From assembly GCA_020073215.1 (NCBI GenBank), contig JAIQFO010000052.1, positions 1-32,654 on the forward strand: DNA of 32,654 bases, written 5' to 3'. Positions 17,187 to 24,989 of the stretch are shown piece by piece. The notes beneath the pieces are model-generated. The model was not told the origin of the DNA. It did no database searches and was given only the letters and a program-made list of their open reading frames with translations. Source of the DNA: Terriglobia bacterium (lineage in GTDB: Bacteria; Acidobacteriota; Terriglobia; Terriglobales; Acidobacteriaceae). The stretch's first letter is position 1; each line of letters starts with the position of its first letter. The translations under genes were made by a program, and so were the position numbers.

Positions 17187-17194
17187 TACGAATC
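17129..17194 (-). repeat. REP element B (overlaps RAYT 3' end)
   Basis: GCGCCTAAAGGCGC (17129-17142), a 20-base spacer, then hairpin GGCATCGCTAAAGCGATGCC (17163-17182), then CTGATACGAATC. It is inverted relative to copies A and C. It encodes the last 18 residues and the stop of the transposase. Confidence 0.88.
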
Positions 17195-17293
17195 CTCATT
17201 ATTCTCACCCCAGCCTCTCGCTCATCCCCAAATCCGTGTTCTACCTTCTGATAAGGCAAGTTTCGAGATTGTCGCTGATGACGAGGCAAGAGA

Positions 17294-17398
17294 TTGTCGT
17301 TGACCGTGTGAGATTCGTATCAGGTCATCGCTTTAGCGATGACGCTATCGCACTACCAGGAAGCCGCCTTTGGGCGCTGGGGCGAATGTCGGTCCCCC
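17294..17398 (+). repeat. REP element C (3' of RAYT)
   Basis: Same order as copy A: GTGTGAGATTCGTATCAGG, hairpin TCATCGCTTTAGCGATGA (17325-17342), 22-base spacer, hairpin CGCCTTTGGGCG (17365-17376), tail GGGGCGAATGTCGGT. A partial duplicate of its left end (AGATTGTCGCTGATGA) lies just upstream near 17265. The tail resembles the transposase start region, but no coding frame continues. Confidence 0.87.
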
Positions 17399-17511
17399 GC
17401 TACGAACCCTCATTCTCACCCGGGCCCATCGCGCCCTTGGCTAACCCCAACCCCGTTTCCTGCGTCTAATGAATAGGCGACCTTCGCACCGAACCCTGCC
17501 TGGAGCGAAGG

Positions 17512-17541
17512 TATAATAATCAATTGGGCAGTTTCAGGAGG
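17512..17541 (+). promoter_or_regulatory. Candidate -10 box and ribosome-binding site of the HtrA gene
   Basis: TATAAT at 17512-17517 is a perfect -10 hexamer. No TTGACA is spaced upstream, but GAAC at 17491-17494 is loosely like an ECF sigma -35. AGGAGG at 17536-17541 lies six bases before ATG 17548 and decides the start. Confidence 0.5.
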
Positions 17542-17547
17542 AACGAA

Positions 17548-19140
17548 ATGGATTTGCGCGAAAGCGCCTTTTGGGTGCGCTTCAAGGCCAACCGCTGGGC
17601 GTACACGCTTACGATTCTGGCAACGCTGACGGTTGGAATACTGATTGGGACCATCGTTTCCTATGGAGTGAAAGGCAAGGAGGGGCAGAAGTCATCGGAT
17701 GCAACCCCGCTCACCATTCCCGCTCCCCAGCAGCTCTCGACCGCCTTTTCTCAGATTTCCAAACAGCTGGAACCGAGCGTGGTGAACATCAATACGGAGT
17801 CGACCATCAAGAACCCTCACCGCCGGCGCTCGATACGCCCCGAGCCCGACCAGGATCAGGGCAACGGCGATGAAGACAGCCCGTTCCAGGATTTCTTTGA
17901 CAAGTTCTTCGGGGGCCCCGGCGGTCAGGGCGGTCCCGAAGCCGGCAACATCCGCCAGCGCTCGCTGGGTTCCGGCGTCATTGTGGATTCCAAGGGCTAC
18001 ATTGTCACCAACCGGCATGTGGTGGAGAAGGCCGATCGCATTCGCGTGAAGTTGCAGGATGAAAATCCGGCTTCCCCGGGTCACGATGCCAAGGTCATCG
18101 GCATGGATCAGGAGACCGACCTGGCCGTGATCAAGATCGATCTGGATCGTCCCCTGCCCGCCGCCAAACTGGGCAACTCCGATGGCATGGCAGTGGGCGA
18201 TTGGGTGCTGGCGATCGGCAGTCCTTTCGGGTTGCAGGAAACCGTGACGGCGGGAATCGTGTCGGCCAAGGGGCGCAACATCGTCCCGAACCGCCAGTTC
18301 CAATCGTTCATTCAAACCGATGCGGCCATTAACCCAGGCAACTCCGGCGGGCCGCTGGTGAATATGGCCGGGGAAGTCATCGGCATCAATACCGCCATTC
18401 TCACCGAGACGAGTTCCTACGCGGGCGTGGGATTCGCCATGCCTTCCAACACCGTAGCCCAGGTCTACAACCAGTTGATCGGGCCCGACCACCGAGTTTC
18501 GCGCGGCTCCATTGGCATTCAGTTTCAGGCACAAAACTCTGCCATCGCCCACATTTACGGATCGGGCGTGACCGTCTCTGACGTTGTATCGGGCAGTCCG
18601 GCGGACCAGGCTGGCCTGAAGGTCGGCGACACCATCACCGCCATCGAGGGCAAGGAACTGAAGAACGGCGACGATCTGGTGGCTGACATTGCTTCCCGCA
18701 AGCCCGGATCGAAGGTGAAGCTCACTTTTGTGCGCAACGGCAAGAAACAAGACGCGACCGTGACCATCGCCGATCGCGCCAAATTGTTCGCTTCCCGTCT
18801 GGGCGAGGAAGAAGAAAACCAGAACGAGGAAACGCCCAAGGCCAGCAAGTTCGGAGTTACGGTTCGCAACATTACTCCCGATCTGGCGGACCGCCTCGGC
18901 ATTGCCGCGGGCAAGGGCGTAGTGGTGCAGGATGTGAAGCAGGGATCATTTGCCGAGGATCTAGGTCTGAATCGCGGCGACGTGGTCCTGGAAGTGAACA
19001 AGCAGCCCGTGAACACTCCCGACGACTTTACGAAGATTGAGTCATCGATGAAGAGCGGGCAGGATGTCGTGTTCCTGGTGCGTCCGCGAGGCGCCAGGGC
19101 CCAGGATGGAACGATTTTCCTGGCCGGCACACTTCCGTAA
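17548..19140 (+). CDS. HtrA/DegQ-type periplasmic serine protease
   Basis: Envelope quality-control protease of the Deg/HtrA family, 530 aa. One N-terminal membrane segment (WAYTLTILATLTVGILIGTIV) makes it membrane-anchored and periplasm-facing. The trypsin-like domain has the triad His157 (YIVTNRHVV), Asp191 (ETDLAVIKID) and Ser266 (NPGNSGGPLV). Two PDZ domains follow, one starting around GSIGIQFQAQNS and containing GSPADQAGLKVGDTI, the other around FGVTVRNITPDLADRLGI and containing GLNRGDVVLEVN. A disordered Asp/Gly-rich insert (about residues 100-140) precedes the protease domain, similar to the LA loop of Deg proteases. The start ATG 17548 has a strong AGGAGG. The gene lies just downstream of the RAYT/REP cluster and appears to have its own promoter. 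Confidence 0.95.
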   Translation: MDLRESAFWVRFKANRWAYTLTILATLTVGILIGTIVSYGVKGKEGQKSSDATPLTIPAPQQLSTAFSQISKQLEPSVVNINTESTIKNPHRRRSIRPEPDQDQGNGDEDSPFQDFFDKFFGGPGGQGGPEAGNIRQRSLGSGVIVDSKGYIVTNRHVVEKADRIRVKLQDENPASPGHDAKVIGMDQETDLAVIKIDLDRPLPAAKLGNSDGMAVGDWVLAIGSPFGLQETVTAGIVSAKGRNIVPNRQFQSFIQTDAAINPGNSGGPLVNMAGEVIGINTAILTETSSYAGVGFAMPSNTVAQVYNQLIGPDHRVSRGSIGIQFQAQNSAIAHIYGSGVTVSDVVSGSPADQAGLKVGDTITAIEGKELKNGDDLVADIASRKPGSKVKLTFVRNGKKQDATVTIADRAKLFASRLGEEEENQNEETPKASKFGVTVRNITPDLADRLGIAAGKGVVVQDVKQGSFAEDLGLNRGDVVLEVNKQPVNTPDDFTKIESSMKSGQDVVFLVRPRGARAQDGTIFLAGTLP

Positions 19141-19199
19141 CCGATAAAAACTCCGGCGTGACTGGCACTCCGTTCCCATTTCGGGGACGATAGGAGTGG

Positions 19200-19222
19200 G
19201 CCGGTCTCGCCGGTTTCTTCTT
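19200..19222 (+). terminator. Candidate terminator after the HtrA gene
   Basis: GCCGG (19200-19204) can pair with CCGGT (19210-19214) around TCTCG, followed by TTCTTCTT. It is 60 bases after the protease stop. The stem is only five pairs, one of them G-T, so support is modest. Confidence 0.4.
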
Positions 19223-19250
19223 GTGGGAAGGGGCCCGAAAAAACTCTTGT

Positions 19251-19333
19251 GTAGAGACGGGGCTTGCCCCGTCTCCCGTTGCCGGTCAAGGGCCTGGTGG
19301 TGCAAGCGGAGACGCAGCAAGCCGCGTCTCTAC
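19251..19333. repeat. Inverted repeat, GTAGAGACG family (copy 1)
   Basis: GTAGAGACGGGGCTTGC (19251-19267) and its near-perfect reverse complement at 19317-19333 (16 of 17) bound an 83-base element. The internal part from about 19276 is shared with the copy at 27963-28079. It lies 34 bases upstream of the peptidoglycan-binding-like gene. Confidence 0.85.
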
Positions 19334-19367
19334 GGGAGAGCATTGCGAAAGATCGAAGTTTTTGGAT

Positions 19368-19928
19368 ATGGATTGCTCCGATCAAATTCGACGCTGGCGG
19401 CGGATTGGGCTTGCAAGCCTGCTCGGCCTGGCTGTGCAGGGTTTTGCCATGGCGCAGACGCAGGCACCGACAGCGCCAAAGAAGCCGGCGCATGCTTCCG
19501 TGACGCCCGCAAAAAAGCATCACACCAGCGGGCAGACGACTGCCAGGCGCACCTCAACCAAGGGCAAAAGTTCCCACCGCAGGAAGGGCTCCAACCTGCG
19601 CAAAAAGCGCGGCCAGCAGGCGATTGACTCGACCCGCGCCCGGGAAATTCAGGAAGCTCTCATTCGCGAGCACTACATGCAAGGTGAGCCTTCTGGAACC
19701 TGGGACGCCGCTACCCAGGCCGCCATGCAGCGCTATCAAGCCGATCAGGGATGGCAGTCGAAAACGACTCCCGACTCCCGGGCGCTGATCAAGCTGGGAC
19801 TAGGACCAAGCCACGATCACCTGCTCAATCCAGAAAGCGCCATGACGATGCCCACCGCGCCCGGGGCGGCCGACCCAAAAGCCGCGGCGAAACCGGCGCC
19901 CGCCGAAGACAACGTTCCGAAGCGGTAG
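19368..19928 (+). CDS. Secreted peptidoglycan-binding-like protein
   Basis: A 186-residue exported protein. An N-terminal signal segment (GLASLLGLAVQGFAMAQ) is followed by a Lys/Thr/Ser-rich basic linker (about residues 30-85). A C-terminal module resembles the PG_binding_1 fold: IQEALIREHYMQGEPSG, then TWDAATQAAMQRYQADQGW and RALIKLGLG. The last 40 residues are Pro/Ala-rich. The ATG at 19368 is chosen because the longer frame upstream translates the GTAGAGACG repeat and would bury the signal peptide. The expected role is wall association in the periplasm. No catalytic domain is fused, so it may tether or sense the wall. Confidence 0.8.
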   Translation: MDCSDQIRRWRRIGLASLLGLAVQGFAMAQTQAPTAPKKPAHASVTPAKKHHTSGQTTARRTSTKGKSSHRRKGSNLRKKRGQQAIDSTRAREIQEALIREHYMQGEPSGTWDAATQAAMQRYQADQGWQSKTTPDSRALIKLGLGPSHDHLLNPESAMTMPTAPGAADPKAAAKPAPAEDNVPKR

Positions 19929-20056
19929 AAACGCCTTCGCGTTGGAAGACCTGCCCTCGCCTTCCCAAAAAAGGAAAGCAACCCACCAGCACAATGGCCT
20001 GACGATCCATACCTCCGTGACTTTCAGCCGGCGGAGCAAACTGCTAAGGTCGCAAT

Positions 20057-20434
20057 GTGGCCCCTGAAACCGCTGCCGCCTTGTCCCCTGCCTACGAAGT
20101 CAAACGCCGCTGCGTACGCTACAAGCTCGATGTCCCGGTCCGGGTCATTCTTCACGAAGAAGACAGAACTTTGATCCGAGATGGCCGCGGCACTGAGCTT
20201 GGCGAATTCGGAATGTGCGTACTGGTCGGAATGGAATTGAAAGTTGGAGGGGAAGTCGAGATTGAATTCACTCTTCCCTATTCCGGTGAACCCATTCGTG
20301 TCTCCGGTGCGGTGCGCAACCGCAATGGCTATCGTTACGGATGCGAGTTCATCCCGGAGGGCCAGGGAGCACGGAAAGATGTAGCGCGTTTGCGCCAAGT
20401 CTTGCAGACCTTCGCAGCGAACCCGTCCTCCTGA
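20057..20434 (+). CDS. PilZ-domain protein with degenerate c-di-GMP motif
   Basis: A 125-residue single-domain PilZ protein, probably cytoplasmic. The RxxxR element is present (Arg17 to Arg21 in KRRCVRYKLDVPVRV), and the beta-barrel pattern continues through MELKVGGEVEIEFTLPYSGEPIRVSGAVRNRNGYRYGCEFI. The second signature, normally [D/N]xSxxG, reads ELGEFG (residues 47-52): the acidic position is Glu and the Ser is Gly. Binding of c-di-GMP may therefore be weak or lost. Start codon is GTG at 20057; an ATG two bases earlier is out of frame. It follows the peptidoglycan-binding-like gene by 128 bases. Confidence 0.85.
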   Translation: MAPETAAALSPAYEVKRRCVRYKLDVPVRVILHEEDRTLIRDGRGTELGEFGMCVLVGMELKVGGEVEIEFTLPYSGEPIRVSGAVRNRNGYRYGCEFIPEGQGARKDVARLRQVLQTFAANPSS

Positions 20435-20807
20435 GGCTTACCTGGTACCGCGACCGCGAGATTGACATCGCTCGGGTGGCAACGGGTAACGCCGGACGCC
20501 CACCGGCAAAGCCGCCGGGGCGGCGGCGCTACTTTCGCGGCGCACATCCACGTGGAGTCCTCTTAGCGGCAACGAATAAGTCATTTAACCGTTAAACACC
20601 GGTTGCGGCGCTGCCCGCAAGCCCCTGAAAACCCGAGGGATCGCTGCAGTTCTTTATTGTCACCCCGTTTAACTTCCGCGGCGGCGCACTTGTGACTAGT
20701 GTGGCGCACGGCATTTCTTCGCACACGGTGGCTGGAAGTGGCCTTCCGGCTCGGTGGCCCAAGGCCGCACCTCCGCGGCTCGGAAAACTTGCCAGGGAGC
20801 GAAATCC
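20435..20807. other. Intergenic region before the FG-GAP gene
   Basis: About 370 bases with no convincing gene. It holds G/C-rich stretches able to fold (CCGGCAAAGCCGCCGG near 20505 and following GGCGGCGGCG). An AGGGAG ribosome-binding site near 20794-20799 serves the next ATG. I looked for a c-di-GMP riboswitch because a PilZ gene precedes, but could not fit the consensus. Confidence 0.4.
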
Positions 20808-23800
20808 ATGAAACGGACATTCTTCGCACAATCATCGATCGCACAATCATCGATCTCTGTTATCCGGTCCGTGCTGGCGGCTGCGCTGCTGCCAAGCCTT
20901 GTCATCGCCGTGGCGCTGGCAGTGTTTCCAGCGATTGCCTTCTCCCAAACCCCACCGCCGGTCAACTTTATCAGCGGGAAGGTTTTCAGCGGAGTCGGTT
21001 ATGGCGATCGGATTCCGGGAGCCGCCAACGTCTACACCTTCGCGGTGGGCGACTTCAGCCACGACGGCAAACTCGACCTCGTCACCACCAACAACTCGAA
21101 CCAGAGGGGACTCGGTTTGGTCCTCGGCAACGGCGATGGCACGTTTCAGCCGCCCAGCGCAATCGCCGGCTTCAACATTTACGGCGTAGGCTACGGGGGG
21201 ATCGTGGCGGGCGACTTCAACAAGGATAGCAACCTCGACTTCGCCGTACTGTGGTTAGACCCCGGCGGCATCCTCCAGGTTGGCATTTACTTAAACGATG
21301 GTGTGGGCCACCTCACGCTCGGCAACACTTACGCGATCGGCAATGCGGTCGGTCATGTGCCTCGCTCGGTCACGGCTGCCGATCTAAACGGCGACGGTAC
21401 CCTGGACCTGATCGTGCCCGACGTTTCGAACTGGGCCGTGGCCGTACTCTACGGCAAGGGGGACGGCACGTTTCCGACCTCCGCCGAGTTCGCCGCCGCC
21501 GTTCCTAACGTGACCGCGCCGACTGGGGTCGCGGTGGGCGACTTCAACAAGGACGGCAAACCCGACATCGTCGTTGCTTCTTCGACTGGATGTTGTCCCT
21601 TAGGCGGCGGTATCACTGTGCTAATGAACAACGGCAATGGAACTTTTGGCCTCCCCGTGCTTTATCCAAACAAGAGCGGCGTCGATTCAGGTCAGGTCGC
21701 CGTAGCGGATCTGAACGCGGATGGGAAGCTGGACGTGGTGGAGACTTCCATGGGAGGCCAGAATGTCGCCGTGTTTCTGGGCAACGGTAACGGCACCTTC
21801 CAAGCTGCCAAGATCACTTCGGTGGCTTGGCCCTCTGCGGTTGCCGTCGGCAATCTCACCAGCGACAACAAACCAGAACTCGTGGTTAGTTCCTACTACG
21901 ACGGAACCGCATGGGTGCTGCTCAACAAAGGAAGCGGAGTCTTCGTGGTATCGGGCGTGTATTCCTCAGACTTGTACCCCATGGCGATCGCATTGGCCGA
22001 CTTCAACGGCGACAAGAAACTGGATTTCGTTGCCGGCAATTCCAACGGACAATTTGCCACGATTGCCCTGGGCAACGGCGATGGCACCTTCCAGGACAGC
22101 CCCCATTACAACGAAAGCGGCGGCATGTGGACGAACGGCATTGCCGTGGCTGACTTCAACCTCGATGGCAGCCTCGATATCGTCCAGGCGGGTGGCGGCA
22201 CCGGCGTCGGTCTCAGCCTCATGTTAGGGACTCCGAACGGCGTATTTAAGGCGCCAACTTTCATCGCCCTCGGCGCCAGCTCCTACGCTCAAGTCACTTT
22301 CGTGAGGGCGATCGACGTCAATGCCGATGGCAAGCCTGACATCGTATGTGGAACGCCCAAAGGTGTAGCGGTCCTGCTGGGTTTCGGCACCGGCATATTC
22401 AAGACGCCGGTTACTTACGCTGTCAGCCCCAGTTCGTATCCTGTGGTTGGATGGCTGGCGGACGTCAATGGCGACGGCAAGCCGGACATCGTGACTTCAA
22501 ACAACGACGGCACCATGAGCGTTCTGCTCAACAAAGGCAACGGAGTCTACGGAACTGCGACCGTGTTTCCCAGCGGCACCGGCGCCTACGCCTCGGGTTT
22601 CGTGCTTGGGGACTTCAACCATGACGGCAAGGTGGATATTGTGGTCGGCGATTTCCAGGCCAGCGACCTTCTGTTGCTTCTTGGGAACGGCAATGGAACT
22701 TTCCAGTCGCCCGTGGTCCTGCCCTCGCCCGTACGGCCTGGCGATCCCATCGCCGCCGACTTCAACAAGGACGGCAAACTCGACTTGGCCATCGTGAGCA
22801 ATGATTCCGGCGGCAGCCTGGCGATTCTGCTCGGCAACGGCAACGGAACGTTCACCAACGGCGCTACGTACAAGTTTTTCGATAACTCGACTTGCCTCAT
22901 TCCTTCCGCTTGCGCGCATTACCCGATCTCGCTGGTCACGGTCGATCTCAACGGAGATAACAATCTCGATCTGGCAATCGCTCCTCGCAATCCCTGGTAC
23001 AACACCTGCGGCGGGTACCGCTGCGCGGAGGAGTATCTGGGAGCGGTTGTGTACCTGGGCAAAGGCGACGCCACCTTCGTGGAGCAATCTGGCTGGCTTG
23101 CGGGTATCTCCCCGACGTGGGTCGTGGCCGCCGACTTCAACAACGACGGCATGCCAGATCTGGCTTTCCTCAGCACCGACGTCAACTACGGCCAGACCTC
23201 GGTCACCATCCTGCAAAACGCTACTCAGCCGTTGAGTGTCTCGCCACTGAGCGTCATATTTTTGGGGACTAAGAACGTGTTCACTAGCACGGTGCAGACC
23301 GTAGTGCTCACCAACAATCAATCCGCAACGTTGACCATCAGCAGCATTGTATTGACTGGGGCAAACCGGGCCGACTATAGCGCCAAATCGAATTGCGGCA
23401 CTGCGCTCGGCCCCGGACTGCACTGCACCATCACCGTAACGTTTAAACCGTTGGCGCCCCTTGCTCGCACTGCGTCGCTGGTCATCACCGATAGCGTCGG
23501 AACTCAGACCGTGCCGCTGACCGGCGTCGCCACCGAGGTCAAGCTTAGCCCCACAGCGCTTGCCTTCGGCAGTGTGATGGTCGGGCAGACAAAATCGCTG
23601 CCGGTGACCCTCAGCAACATCGGCACCTCGGCCTTTTCGATCCTCAGTCCCGGCATCGTCATCACCGGCACGGCGGCCGCGGATTACTCCCAGACCAACA
23701 CCTGCGGAACCAGTGTGGCTGGGGGAAGTAATTGCACAATTAACGTGACCTTCAAGCCTTCGAAGAAAGGCGCGCGGGGTGCGACTCTGAACATCAACGA

Positions 23801-23852
23801 CAACGGAGGTCCCAGCCCGCAGAAAGTTGCGCTCAGCGGAACGGGAGTCTGA
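20808..23852 (+). CDS. Secreted FG-GAP/VCBS-repeat protein with C-terminal choice-of-anchor D-like domains
   Basis: A 1014-residue exported beta-propeller protein. The signal segment spans about residues 15-45 (VLAAALLPSLVIAVALAVFPAIAFSQ). From about residue 82 to 785 there are 14 calcium-binding-like motifs of the form D-x-[N/D]-x-D-G/x-x-x-D, for example DFSHDGKLDLV, DLNGDGTLDLI, DVNADGKPDIV and DFNNDGMPDLA, each within a repeat of roughly 50-60 residues, enough for two seven-bladed propellers. From about residue 808, two ASH/choice-of-anchor D-like Ig domains follow, each with a Cys pair (SNCGTALGPGLHCTITVTFKP; NTCGTSVAGGSNCTINVTFKP). ATG 20808 follows AGGGAG; an upstream GTG would add 18 unlikely residues. 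A 15-base perfect tandem duplication (20827-20856) encodes AQSSI twice near the N-terminus. Likely surface adhesion or carbohydrate binding; ligand unknown. Confidence 0.92.
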   Translation: MKRTFFAQSSIAQSSISVIRSVLAAALLPSLVIAVALAVFPAIAFSQTPPPVNFISGKVFSGVGYGDRIPGAANVYTFAVGDFSHDGKLDLVTTNNSNQRGLGLVLGNGDGTFQPPSAIAGFNIYGVGYGGIVAGDFNKDSNLDFAVLWLDPGGILQVGIYLNDGVGHLTLGNTYAIGNAVGHVPRSVTAADLNGDGTLDLIVPDVSNWAVAVLYGKGDGTFPTSAEFAAAVPNVTAPTGVAVGDFNKDGKPDIVVASSTGCCPLGGGITVLMNNGNGTFGLPVLYPNKSGVDSGQVAVADLNADGKLDVVETSMGGQNVAVFLGNGNGTFQAAKITSVAWPSAVAVGNLTSDNKPELVVSSYYDGTAWVLLNKGSGVFVVSGVYSSDLYPMAIALADFNGDKKLDFVAGNSNGQFATIALGNGDGTFQDSPHYNESGGMWTNGIAVADFNLDGSLDIVQAGGGTGVGLSLMLGTPNGVFKAPTFIALGASSYAQVTFVRAIDVNADGKPDIVCGTPKGVAVLLGFGTGIFKTPVTYAVSPSSYPVVGWLADVNGDGKPDIVTSNNDGTMSVLLNKGNGVYGTATVFPSGTGAYASGFVLGDFNHDGKVDIVVGDFQASDLLLLLGNGNGTFQSPVVLPSPVRPGDPIAADFNKDGKLDLAIVSNDSGGSLAILLGNGNGTFTNGATYKFFDNSTCLIPSACAHYPISLVTVDLNGDNNLDLAIAPRNPWYNTCGGYRCAEEYLGAVVYLGKGDATFVEQSGWLAGISPTWVVAADFNNDGMPDLAFLSTDVNYGQTSVTILQNATQPLSVSPLSVIFLGTKNVFTSTVQTVVLTNNQSATLTISSIVLTGANRADYSAKSNCGTALGPGLHCTITVTFKPLAPLARTASLVITDSVGTQTVPLTGVATEVKLSPTALAFGSVMVGQTKSLPVTLSNIGTSAFSILSPGIVITGTAAADYSQTNTCGTSVAGGSNCTINVTFKPSKKGARGATLNINDNGGPSPQKVALSGTGV

Positions 23853-23942
23853 CAACCAGCGGATCAACGACCAAGGTGGCCGGTTTGCCAGAGCCGGCCA
23901 TCGTTGGGAAAGGCTGCGGAACGAGTCGGTGGTCGATGCCCG

Positions 23943-24009
23943 GCCCCTAAAGGGGCGCCTGATTTCTTGAAAACTCACGGCATCGCTAAAGCGATACCTG
24001 ATACGAACC
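23943..24009 (-). repeat. REP element D (orphan copy)
   Basis: GCCCCTAAAGGGGC (23943-23956), 22-base spacer, hairpin GGCATCGCTAAAGCGATACC (23979-23998), then TGATACGAACC. The architecture matches RAYT-flanking copy B and the orientation is the same, but it lies about 6.7 kb from the transposase, between the convergent FG-GAP and phosphatase genes. Confidence 0.87.
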
Positions 24010-24025
24010 TTGATACGGCGGCCTG

Positions 24026-24778
24026 CTAATCCAGCACCGGCCGCGGACAATAAGGAATCGGAATCCCTTTGACGATCGCCCCCGGATTGCCCTCAACCAG
24101 AGCTTCCGCATACTCCGGCCCAACGATTTTTTCCGCCACAGCGCGAGCCGCGGAAAGATTCGGGACGCGGCGCCGAGTATCGTGAGCGTCCGAGGCGAGG
24201 ATGTGGACGGCCGAACGGTCGAGCAGCCAGCGGGCGATGATTTCGGGACGCTCTCCCCAGAACCCGGTCAACGATGAGGCTGTGACTTGAACCAGGCAGC
24301 CTCGCTCCACCCACTCCAGTACGCGCTGCGGCGTTTGCTGCAGGATCGGGTTGCGCTCCGGGTGGGTCAGGATCGGCGTCAGCCCACGTTCTGCCAGACG
24401 GAAGAAACAGTCCTCCAGCCGGGTCGGGATACTATAGTCGCTGAGTTCAATCAGCAGATAGTTGGTTTCGCCAATGGTGTAGGTGTGCGGCCGCTCGAGG
24501 ACGCGTTCCAGGTTCTCAAAAGAAAGATGAAAATCGCAGCCCAGGCTCAACTGCAATTGCGGATTGGGACCGATCTTGTGGTGCAACCGGTCCCGCAGTT
24601 CGCCGAGAAGTCCGGAAAGGTATGCGCGATCGTAGGCGTAACGATCGTTGGCGTGCGGAGTAGCCACGACATGGGTAATGCCGTCGGCTGCCGCCATGCG
24701 GCACATTTCGACGGCCGCGTCCCAAGACTTGGGACCGTCGTCGACGTCGGGCAGAAGATGGCAGTGGATGTCGATCAC
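24026..24778 (-). CDS. CpsB/YwqE-type PHP-domain tyrosine phosphatase
   Basis: Metal-dependent protein-tyrosine phosphatase of the CpsB/CapC/YwqE family, 250 aa, cytoplasmic. In capsule and exopolysaccharide systems these enzymes dephosphorylate the bacterial tyrosine kinase that controls polymer length. PHP-domain metal ligands are visible in order: DIHCHLLPDVDDG (residues 3-15), ATPHAN, LGCDFHL, LTHPERN and ASDAHDTRRR. Length is as usual for the family. No partner BY-kinase, Wzz or glycosyltransferase gene is nearby, so it stands alone here. It is convergent with the FG-GAP gene and divergent from the beta-propeller gene. Confidence 0.93.
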   Translation of the reverse strand: MIDIHCHLLPDVDDGPKSWDAAVEMCRMAAADGITHVVATPHANDRYAYDRAYLSGLLGELRDRLHHKIGPNPQLQLSLGCDFHLSFENLERVLERPHTYTIGETNYLLIELSDYSIPTRLEDCFFRLAERGLTPILTHPERNPILQQTPQRVLEWVERGCLVQVTASSLTGFWGERPEIIARWLLDRSAVHILASDAHDTRRRVPNLSAARAVAEKIVGPEYAEALVEGNPGAIVKGIPIPYCPRPVLD

Positions 24779-24835
24779 GTCGTAATCTCACGGATGCACC
24801 TCGATTAGAACACATCCAGAATCGATCGGGTCCTT

Positions 24836-24908
24836 GTGATCGGGTCACCTAGGCTCAATGCAGTTGACTTTCGATGACCCGATGGTCAGATGGCCCGATC
24901 ACCCGATA
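24836..24908. repeat. Inverted repeat, TCGGGTGATC family (copy 2)
   Basis: ATCGGGTCA (24839-24847) pairs with TGACCCGAT (24875-24883), and a further GATCACCCGAT (24897-24907) matches the right arm of the copy at 16148-16214. It lies in the divergent gap between the phosphatase and propeller genes, so it may affect or simply tolerate that promoter region. Confidence 0.75.
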
Positions 24909-24989
24909 GTTGCGAGTTCCCGTGTTCTCGTGCACGATAGTGAATACAACTTTTTCGTTCACCTTGGATGTTGAGGAGCGGGTTCGCAA

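Noticed and set aside
16559..17398. CRISPR-like array in the repeats around the transposase
   Set aside because: Only three copies in mixed orientation, with no regular spacers and no cas genes. They are REP palindromes.
20435..20807. c-di-GMP (GEMM) riboswitch before the FG-GAP gene
   Set aside because: A GGCAAAGCC stretch resembles part of the consensus, but the paired helices and the second conserved internal segment could not be found in order. A covariance-model search would settle it.
22497..24050. 517-residue open frame on the minus strand opposite the FG-GAP gene
   Set aside because: It is antisense to regular FG-GAP repeats, and its repetitiveness mirrors the real gene.
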